A stretch of DNA of 64,000 nucleotides from Actinostola sp. cb2023. Lineage: Eukaryota > Cnidaria > Anthozoa > Actiniaria > Actinostolidae. The DNA lies in assembly GCA_033675265.1 (NCBI GenBank), contig JAUJYZ010001384.1:90001-154000 (forward strand), read 5' to 3'. The position numbers were made by a program, and so were the translations under genes. Below the pieces are notes generated by a model. It did not search any database. It was not told where the DNA came from and worked only from the letters and a program-made list of their open reading frames with translations. Below are positions 58,350 to 64,000 of the stretch, piece after piece; the first letter of the stretch is position 1, and each line of letters begins with the position of its first letter.

Positions 58350-59530
58350 CCCCTTGGAAAATCACGTGCTCTTGCTCTTGTACATTTTCAGTCAACTCCT
58401 CACTGAACATGTTCAACATAATACTTCTCTATCGTTCGTAAAAATACTCTTTATTCTTGTTCCTGGTGCTTTAAAATACTTCGAGGAAAAAATGAAAATT
58501 TGGTCCGCGAGATTGCTTTTAATCAATTATTTAAAATATTTTTTTTACAGAAAAAAAATTCAAGATATACACGGCCGACAGCCCTTTGCAAAAATTCGAT
58601 AAAATTCTGTCATTTCCAAACATATCAACAATATTGGGTGATCTATGGGTAGTTAATTAAATGATCGTAAATTCCCCGGCCCCTATAAGTGGTTTGACGC
58701 TAGCAACTGGGTTGGTAGACAAACCCCTTTGTAGACGGAAAATGCTGTCATCTCTAAACATATATTGGGTGAGTTATGGGTAGTTAATTAAGTGATTGCA
58801 AATTAAAAATTCCCCCTTCAAGTGGATTGACGCTAGCAAAGTTGGTAGACAAACCGCTTTGTAGAAAATAATGCCATTGTAAGCATTCTGATCCCACCGG
58901 CCAACACCTTAGTGTTCGGTGGCTTTTGCTGAAGAGTATATATCTTCAGGGCCGTACACAGCACAGGGACAGGGGGGGGCAATTGCCCCCCTAGCAAGGC
59001 GAAAAAGATACCAAAACGGTACTGAGAACTGTACTATTTTTATTTATTTTTTGCTGTTAAATACGTACTGTCTCCCCTTGAATTTTGGGTCATGATCGGC
59101 CCTGATCTTGGACAGAGATGATTTTCTCATCGTCGGATATGTCATCTGTTCTGATCTTGATCGTCTTACACCAGAACCTTCTATTCAGTATACATGCATG
59201 TTCACATCCACAGACCTATTTTAAGAGTAGGTAGGGCTGGAACTGCCGGGGTAAATTAATCACATGAGTGTTGTATCAAGGAAGGTAACCCTTTGCACAT
59301 GTTATGTTTGACGTGGCAACTCCAGATGACTATTACCGATTGATTAACGAGATGAGATGTTGCTTAAATGCCCAGCGAGTTGAACATAGATCAGATAGCA
59401 AGTGTTGCACCGGTTTGGGGAAGTGGAGTGAAAAAGAATTGAGAAAGCCCGGAAGAGGAGTACTCGGGAAATATTGGGGTGTGTCGAGGAAGCTTGGTGA
59501 CCCTAAGTTGGAAAACTATACTCTAGTCAT
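58350..59530. other. Intergenic DNA with short local duplication
   Basis: AAACATATTGGGTGA..TATGGGTAGTTAATTAA and TTGACGCTAGCAA..GTTGGTAGACAAACC recur at about 58620-58740 and 58755-58865, an imperfect duplication of about 130 bp. No gene seen. Confidence 0.6.
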
Positions 59531-59536
59531 TCCGAA

Positions 59537-59845
59537 CTTCCATTGTAGCTTCTCAACTGATAGAATAATGTCTGCGGTTTCGAGTTGTTACGCACCGCTG
59601 TACTCCTTGACAAATTAAAAGACGCATTTGCTCAGGCTTAGCCTCAATTCATTATGCACAAATACCGACGAGAACGCGAAAACGTGTTGACATTCAACAA
59701 TAGAAACCATTTTTAATTGCACGGGTTATTCTCTGGATTGAGGCTAAGCCTGAGTAAACGCGTCTTCTGTCAAGGAGTAGAGCGGTGTCTAAACAACTCG
59801 AAACCGCAGACATTATTCTATCAGTTGAGAAGCTACAATGGAAAT
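59537..59845. mobile_element. Foldback element with about 105-bp arms
   Basis: TTCCATTGTAGCTTCTCAAC at the left and its inverse at the right; the arms include CTGCGGTTTCGAGTTGTT and GCTCAGGCTTAGCCTCAAT. The frames at 59304-59618 and 59785-60066 overlap its arms. Confidence 0.8.
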
Positions 59846-60234
59846 TCTTCAAGAAGATAATTCAGGAACCCATGACAAAGTTAGCGATATCTGCGCTGGT
59901 TTTGCATACCCTATACCGGGGCACTATACCCGTATATAGGTTGTGTAGGGGAGTATCCCCCTTTAAAATCCCCTGCAGGCATGGTAAGAAAGATCACACT
60001 TTTGTAGACAGGCCAAGCTACTGCTCGATTTCCCATCATGCATCGGTTCATTATATTTACCAGTGACGTCACGTGGATGACATTTGTTTCTCACGACAAA
60101 GAACTACGCATGCGCACTGATCAGTTATTGGAGTTTTTATTGTTTTTCGCTTTTCGCAAGATTCAATGAAGATTTTTCAAATGCAATAGTAGAAGGTTTG
60201 GAAACTCCATGGGTTTTTCATCGCAAGGTAGTAT

Positions 60235-60376
60235 CGCAAGGTACCATGGGTAATCGCAAGGTACCATGGGTAATCGCAAGGTGCCATGGGTAATCACAAG
60301 GTACCATGGGTAATCACAAGGTGCCATGGGTAATCACAAGGTACCATGGGTAATCACAAGGTATCATGGGTAATCG
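60235..60376. repeat. 20-bp minisatellite (GCAAGGTACCATGGGTAATC)
   Basis: Seven units of exactly 20 bp with C/T and G/A variants. Confidence 0.93.
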
Positions 60377-60399
60377 CATATAAATGGCATATTTATGCC

Positions 60400-61100
60400 A
60401 CTGAGGAATGCCCTATCAGTCATACGCTTTCTGGCCTGCACTAGCGACGCAAACATAAGCGTGAAAAGCAACTGTTAAATGAAATGTAGGATAGTGAGCG
60501 GTGTCCGCCAGCATGCCAAACCCCTGACCTTTATAATCTTAAAATCACTAGGCTTTCTAAAGACCGAGTAGTAATTGAATCCATAGATAACGCCTTTAAA
60601 CTCTACCGTATTTAAATCAGATATTTTCTCAGGGTCAAAGTACAACATATGATACCCTATATATATAATTAAGAAATCAATGGCTCAAAAACCCTACCCT
60701 ACCCGGCGGCACATATGTACCTATAGATGTTATGCATGGGAGTCCCCCCCCCCCCACTAGCTCCACCGGAGGGAGGTGGCCCAGCTCGCGGAGCATACAT
60801 GATACTAATTGGCATATGATCCAAGTGATCGCGTATGTATGTGTGTGTGGCTTTCTACAAGCGGTGGTCGATCGGTACTTGTTCGATGCTCGAGTTTATG
60901 TATTCGGCAATTAAAGGAAAGTTCTTGTACTTGGTTGTGAAGAGTAATCTATTGACCACAAGCCAACACAAGCAATAACACCGGAACCTTTTACTTGAGC
61001 GAGTCAGATTATATCTCCTCAATTGCCCCGCGTAAGAAAGATAAGACTAGGCCTAGCTTCCACGGCCAATCCAGATTGAGGTAGCCTGGGCACGAGTTAG
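60400..61100. other. Intergenic DNA, nothing recognised
   Basis: Contains a poly-C run (about 60746-60758) and an ACGCAAACATAAGCG fragment near 60448. Confidence 0.55.
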
Positions 61101-61365
61101 CTAAAAATTTGTCGCCATAGCAACCATACTCATTACCATCGCCATAGCAACTGGTAAGACTGTCAGGCCATTGGCTCCGCTATACGGCTTGCAAATCGGA
61201 TCTGTTTTGTTGACCCAGACCCCCATGGCCGCGTGAGCATGGCCGCCAGCGATTCTGAAGACCGGAAGAAGATCTGTGGTTGCGCTGGGAACTTCTACCA
61301 TGGCCGGCTGGACGTTGATTGGGTGTAAAGTGAAGCTATCTTCCTGTGGCATGAAGTTGTGTCTC
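61101..61365 (-). CDS. CCDC3-like exon 2 (terminal)
   Basis: Acceptor on the minus strand TTTTCATTACAG. Encodes RHNFMPQEDSFTLHPINVQP through the hydrophobic tail and a TAG at 61103-61101. Confidence 0.75.
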
Positions 61366-62684
61366 CTGTAATGAAAACATAAAGAATCATCATATAATCA
61401 TCACCGATCATAATCATCATCGATCATCATAATAATACGGTTCTTATTGGACGCACTCAATTTGGATCTTGTGCAGCGCGTTTTACAACTGGGTGAAAAA
61501 TAAATAATAATATAACAATAATAATAATAATAATAAGGTTCTTATTGAACGTACTAAATTTGGGTCTCAGCGCGTTCTCCAACTGGGTGAAAAATATTGT
61601 AAGATCAAAGTACGTACTTCAAAAGAAGTCCAAAGTTTCGATTCCATGAAATTGTAAGGATAATAATTAAGATTTTTGGCTTTGGGTTCTTGTGTACGCG
61701 ATATTATGCCCAGAAAAGAATCCAGTTTGCGCAGTTTTAAGGCTAATCAATAATTAATGGCAAATAACGTAACGGTAAAAGTGAGTCCGTTCCTGAAAGT
61801 ACGCGAGAAAATGCATCGTAATACTCGATTTACCCCTGATCATGAATGGATAGAGTTCCAAGGGGGTAATGATCCATCTAGATTCTTCAATAGCCAACGC
61901 CTTGTGTGGTATACAAAGCTGATAAAAGCATTGTTCTGTAGGCGCGCACTTACCGTTTTAAGAAGAACGTGTAGTTTTGCCCATGGTACGCATGATAGTC
62001 GTGCTCCGTCTCGTTCCAGTCATACGAGATACACATATCCTCACTGAGCCCTATCCCGTCGATATTGATATACTCCGGCAACGCTCCCCCTTTGATTACA
62101 CAAATGACTATATACTTCTCACTCACTTACCGTTTTAAGAAGAACGTGTAGTTTTGCCCATGGTACGCATGATAGTCATGCTCCGTCTCGTTCCAGTCAT
62201 ACGAGATACACATATCCTCACTGAGCCCTATCCCGTCGATATTGATATACTCCGGCAACGCTCCCCCTTTGATTACACAATGGATTTTCACACTGACGTT
62301 ATACGGATCCGTACTGCAGTTGTGCCTCGGCTCGATGGAGGACGACACATTCATAGGTACAGTGGTAGGGACACTAGTGGTCGTGGGAATTGGCGTCGGT
62401 TCGGGGGTCGCATACTCAGTTTCATTCCCGGTTGAATTCCCGGTTGAATTCAGGCCGATTTTCTCCAAGATCGCCGCAGTGGTGGGCGGTGGAATCGTCG
62501 TCAACGGAGCAGGCTTTCTACACGGACTGTCCATGATTTCTGCGAAGATGATGATATCTGCGTCCATGCTTCTCTCGACTATACTCTGAGGCTCCCAGAC
62601 GAAGAAGTCGTACGGCCGTGAGCAGAAGCCATTAACAGACACAGCGCACACTCCCAGGAGTATCAGTAAAGTAACGTTGAACAT
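61101..62684 (-). CDS. CCDC3-like secreted, probably GPI-anchored protein (two exons)
   Basis: Exon 1 is 62684-62131 and exon 2 is 61365-61101, joined phase 2 to 2 (AAACG|G), giving 272 residues. Signal peptide MFNVTLLILLGVCAVSVNG, then FCSRPYDFFVWEP, ADIIIFAEIM, a Pro/Thr-rich mucin-like stretch with many N-glycosylation sequons, YNVSVKIHCVIKGGALP, MCISYDWNET, YTFFLKR and HPINVQPAMVEV. These motifs parallel the gene at 54622-55488 and CCDC3. The C-terminus ends in a hydrophobic stretch (LTVLPVAMAMVMSMVAMATN) after a small-residue segment, as in GPI signals. Exon 1's donor region is duplicated in the intron. Function unknown; CCDC3 itself is a secreted factor. Confidence 0.75.
61385..61600. 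repeat. ATC/AAT microsatellites with a 60-bp duplication
   Basis: GGTTCTTATTGGACGCACT...AACTGGGTGAAAAAT occurs twice (about 61439-61500 and 61536-61594), separated by (AAT)n, in the intron of the CCDC3-like gene. Confidence 0.75.
61947..62280 (-). repeat. 177-bp-offset tandem duplication of exon 1 end with its donor
   Basis: 157 bp of the end of exon 1 including donor AAACG|GTAAGTG (62124-62280) are repeated at 61947-62103 with one visible difference (GATAGTCATG versus GATAGTCGTG on the + strand), 20 bp apart. The intronic copy has no acceptor in a compatible phase, so it is not an obvious cassette exon. Confidence 0.92.
62131..62684 (-). CDS. CCDC3-like exon 1
   Basis: 554 nt from ATG (signal peptide) to donor AAACG|GTAAGT, phase 2. 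The Thr/Pro stretch TTIPPPTTAAI and PEPTPIPTTTSVPTTVP is unique to this paralogue. Confidence 0.8.
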
Positions 62685-62689
62685 TTCGT

Positions 62690-63210
62690 CTTCTTCGCTG
62701 CAACTTCGATCTCTCGTCTCACCAGTTCAAATCTAAGTGCGCTGGTGTGCTTGAAAGCATCATGTTATACAGCGCCGTGAGAAGGGCGTTAGCAATGATT
62801 CTACAGGTATTTCTGAGGAACTAGATCAACTAGCCAATCAGAAACGAGAACGGAGTGACGCAATACAAGACACGTGAATTTTTAATACGTTATGGAATTC
62901 CACCTGCGTGTTGATATTTAAATCAATATAGAAAGGATTTTGATTGTTATTTTTGCGTTTAGAGGTTCAGTCACATGTATCGCAGTCCAAATTTTATTTC
63001 CGAGAAAGAAAACAAGGGTATAAATTAATTCCCTTGAGCGGGATGGAAAGTTATTTGCAAAATAGATAAGACTAACGAGTAACATTTGAGTACGGCATTC
63101 GATATATAATAAACATTGCAATTGAGAAGAGCAAATATATACTTCTTATAAACGATCAGAATTCGCCGTGTCTTTTGACATGTTTGAGTGATTCCAATAA
63201 ACCTGAGCAC
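62690..63210. other. Upstream region of the CCDC3-like gene
   Basis: Should contain its promoter; no TATA box or other element that I can defend. Confidence 0.4.
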
Positions 63211-63212
63211 TT

Positions 63213-63506
63213 CTAATAGGCCCTTTGCAGTTTACAGTCACATGCCAATATATCGCTTGAATAACGAATGAACTGCATGAGCCGAAGATCCCATGGGAAC
63301 GGCTCTGCTGACTGGCAAACAAACTTTGAGACGTTGATTGAGAAAGATCGACAATCAACTGGAGGTTGAAAAATAGCATTTCAAATAGATTTCTTTTCTT
63401 TACTGTCACTACTGATATCATGTAAGATTCTTCAAATAAATAAAATCATGATTTTTTTGCCAGTCAGTACAACCACGTGATCGTAATCCTGCAAAGGGTC
63501 TATTAG
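63213..63506. mobile_element. 294-bp inverted-repeat element (CTAATAGGCCCTTTGCAG)
   Basis: CTAATAGGCCCTTTGCAG and CTGCAAAGGGTCTATTAG bound the element; arms about 33 bp with some mismatches. The interior (GGCAAACAAACTTTGAGACG...GACAATCAACTGGAGGT) matches 11387-11500 in the ORP intron. 63510-64000 is featureless. Confidence 0.7.
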
Positions 63507-64000
63507 TTGTCGATGTTTATTAGATGCAAAGGAACAAAAGAAAACAAAAGAGTACAGGGGCGTATCTAGGACCTTTACTTTGCAGGCATGTGCACTCAAA
63601 AACATGCGCTGAAAACCCTGCCTGTGAAGCGGGGTTGTGTATGTGCGTGCACTCATCATTTGCGGCCTACATGCCTATAGGCTGGCTACGCCAATGGAGT
63701 GTCTAATAGTACGTGTGTAGTAAGGCTTAGTGGAATCACTCTAAGCTGGCATGAAGTTACTAAAATAATAATAAAGACTTGAAGTTTAGAAAGTTATTGA
63801 TTGTAAAAAATATTTTCACTGTCCATCATACTATGTTATTCTAAATCTTGGTGAGCTAGCTCGAAAACGAATGTTACTCTAGCTCTCCAGCACTTCTACC
63901 TTATTTACTATTTAACCTATTTACAATTTACACTATCATTTTATTCTCCTCCTTAATTTTATTTATCAATACAAAAAAACTTGTAATATTATGTAAAGTG

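Noticed and set aside
59304..60066. Two frames of 93-104 codons
   Set aside because: Each overlaps one arm of a foldback element, so the peptides partly mirror each other; no protein similarity recognised.
62154..62589. Plus-strand frames opposite CCDC3-like exon 1
   Set aside because: They lack any motif, while the minus strand has a signal peptide, sequons, a consensus donor and a paralogue.

Overview
This window is animal nuclear DNA. It carries spliced genes with GT-AG introns, metazoan domain families (thyroglobulin type-1, Kunitz, an ORP10/11-type oxysterol-binding-related protein, CCDC3-like secreted proteins) and an intron landscape packed with microsatellites, minisatellites and small inverted-repeat transposons. 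The repeat style and the clean ORP10/11 orthology suggest an early-branching animal such as a cnidarian or sponge; that placement is inference.

Layout. 1-2.1 kb: a 66-bp minisatellite, inverted-repeat elements and a tRNA-derived SINE. 2.1-5.9 kb (+): the 3' part of a gene built from phase-1/phase-1 cassette exons (TY, TY, Kunitz, TY) plus a short terminal exon. 8.2-43.8 kb (+): one complete ORP10/11 gene. I reconstruct 23 coding exons whose splice phases all agree, giving an 803-residue protein with an N-terminal Rab-binding (SHD1-like) helix, a PH domain and a full lipid-transfer domain. Its introns hold most of the repeats and, antisense at 30.4-34.9 kb, an intact Ty3/gypsy retrotransposon with identical LTRs. 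43.9-54.5 kb: repeats and foldback elements, with no gene I can defend. 54.6-55.5 kb (+) and 62.7-61.1 kb (-): two divergent members of a secreted CCDC3-like family facing each other. 62.7-64 kb: intergenic, with one inverted-repeat element.

The most unusual signal is that splice sites themselves have been tandemly amplified. The end of ORP exon 14 with its donor is repeated about 48 times in the intron that follows it. The start of ORP exon 17 with its acceptor is repeated 8 times just before the real exon. The 3' end of exon 1 of the minus-strand CCDC3-like gene, with its donor, is duplicated once. In every case use of a duplicate site would bring in a stop codon. A second notable point is the in-frame Rab-binding-type helix at the start of the ORP protein.
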